Notes under the pieces: generated by a model
What the model was told of the DNA's origin: nothing
Seen by the model: only the letters and a program-made list of their open reading frames with translations
Database searches by the model: none
Origin: Mucilaginibacter terrae
GTDB taxonomy: Bacteria > Bacteroidota > Bacteroidia > Sphingobacteriales > Sphingobacteriaceae
Reading direction: 5' to 3'
DNA length: 64,000 bases
Assembly (NCBI RefSeq): GCF_031951985.1
Contig: NZ_JAVLVU010000001.1
Location: 5,022,001 to 5,086,000 of the forward strand
Shown: in pieces, positions 63,511 to 64,000 of the stretch
How the letters are laid out: every line of letters begins with the position of its first letter
Position numbering within the stretch: the stretch's first letter is position 1
Translations under genes and position numbers: made by a program

Positions 63511-64000
63511 ATGTACAAGAAATTGTTCAAATGGCCATCCTATGCTCTAAAAATAGGGTCGTACAGTAACTCCAGCGCAGTAGGAACGCCGGTTGCAAAT
63601 GTTTCCCCCTTTTTAATACGGTTAATGAAGCTTTCGCTTTTGCACATACTATTGATTGCGCTTACGTTCCAGGTAAGTTTCTCTTCGCCCTTAAAAGCGC
63701 AGGAAATTTTGGAGCGCCGCATTAGTATTGCCCTAAATAACCAAAACCTCGAAGCCGCTTTAAAGAAAATAGCCGCCAAAGCTGAAGTAAGATTGGTTTA
63801 TAACAATGCTATCTGGAAAAAGGCTGCCAACGTAAGCATAGCGGTTACCAACACCCGCCTGCGCGATGCTTTAGACGAAGTGCTTTCCTCATCCGAACTT
63901 TCATATGAGGTAATTAATGATCAGTTCATCGTACTTAAACAAAAACCGGCTAACAGAAAGGCAACAGTTGAGGTGCCCACGGTTACTGCCGAGCCCGAAC
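63511..64000 (+). CDS. SusC/RagA-type TonB-dependent transporter, N-terminal part (truncated by window edge)
   Basis: The ATG at 63511 opens a frame to the window end. A long leader (MYKKLFKWPSYALKIG...) with a signal helix LMKLSLLHILLIALTFQVSFSS precedes an STN domain. Its pieces are RRISIALNNQNLEAALKKIAAKAEVRLVY and ANVSIAVTNTRLRDALDEVLSSSELSYEVINDQFIVLKQ. An STN domain after a sigma/FecR pair identifies a signalling SusC. The plug and barrel are outside the window, and no substrate can be guessed. Confidence 0.9.
   Translation, partial: MYKKLFKWPSYALKIGSYSNSSAVGTPVANVSPFLIRLMKLSLLHILLIALTFQVSFSSPLKAQEILERRISIALNNQNLEAALKKIAAKAEVRLVYNNAIWKKAANVSIAVTNTRLRDALDEVLSSSELSYEVINDQFIVLKQKPANRKATVEVPTVTAEPE

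Noticed and set aside
1-64000. CRISPR arrays, tRNA or rRNA genes, insertion sequences, prophage
   Set aside because: No regularly spaced repeats, no rRNA-like sequence, no transposase or phage protein and no convincing tRNA cloverleaf were seen on reading both strands.

Overview
The window looks like chromosomal DNA of a soil- or plant-type Bacteroidota, most likely Sphingobacteriaceae (Mucilaginibacter-like; genus inferred, not proven). The evidence is three SusC/SusD-type loci with ECF sigma and FecR anti-sigma genes, many lipoproteins with a Bacteroidota lipobox, GH92/GH29/GH16/GH1 enzymes, and TPR-containing histidine kinases. I saw no rRNA, tRNA, CRISPR array, insertion sequence or phage gene.

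Layout. 1-556: end of an ABC-F ATPase gene. 671-2996 (-): four small exported proteins or lipoproteins of unknown function. 3168-5793 (+): TPR histidine kinase and NarL-type response regulator. 5906-8569 (-): a peroxide-stress set with ohrR, DoxX, a DJ-1/PfpI gene broken by one base, ohr and a nitroreductase. 8833-12749 (-) and 13035-16746 (+): a divergent surface-glycan cluster with two GT9 heptosyltransferase-like proteins, a GmhB-like phosphatase, two GT4-like proteins, a NodU/TobZ-type carbamoyltransferase and a GT2.

16825-32199 (+): polysaccharide-utilisation locus 1 (sigma, FecR, SusC, SusD, zinc-peptidase-like lipoprotein, GH92, GH29, GH92, TlpA-like protein), closed by a strong terminator. 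Its content fits removal of mannose and fucose from glycoproteins. The first GH92 has Gln where the second has the catalytic-acid Glu, as in enzymes that cut mannose-1-phosphate diesters, so phosphomannan-type mannoprotein is a candidate substrate. 32367-34079: a trypsin-like protease with PDZ and a second, degenerate protease domain.

34112-42978: a mixed region with a MaoC hydratase, several alpha/beta hydrolases, a DUF2630 protein and two orphan histidine kinases. Three related palindromic sites (core AATAACG-N6-CGTTATT) lie in its intergenic gaps, one being a perfect 44-bp palindrome. 43094-54054: locus 2, probably for beta-glucan (GH1, surface glycan-binding lipoprotein, SusD, SusC, FecR on -, GH16 on +, sigma on -). 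54423-58231: a GH-A glycosidase-like protein, a glycosyltransferase and UDP-galactopyranose mutase.

58345-61187: a Crp/Fnr-family regulator between two divergent copies of the same promoter. One copy drives an intact exported alpha/beta hydrolase plus an OsmC protein; the other faces a decayed hydrolase. 61251-61766 holds fragments that look like the remains of an RND efflux operon. 61767 to the right edge opens locus 3 (sigma, FecR, start of SusC).
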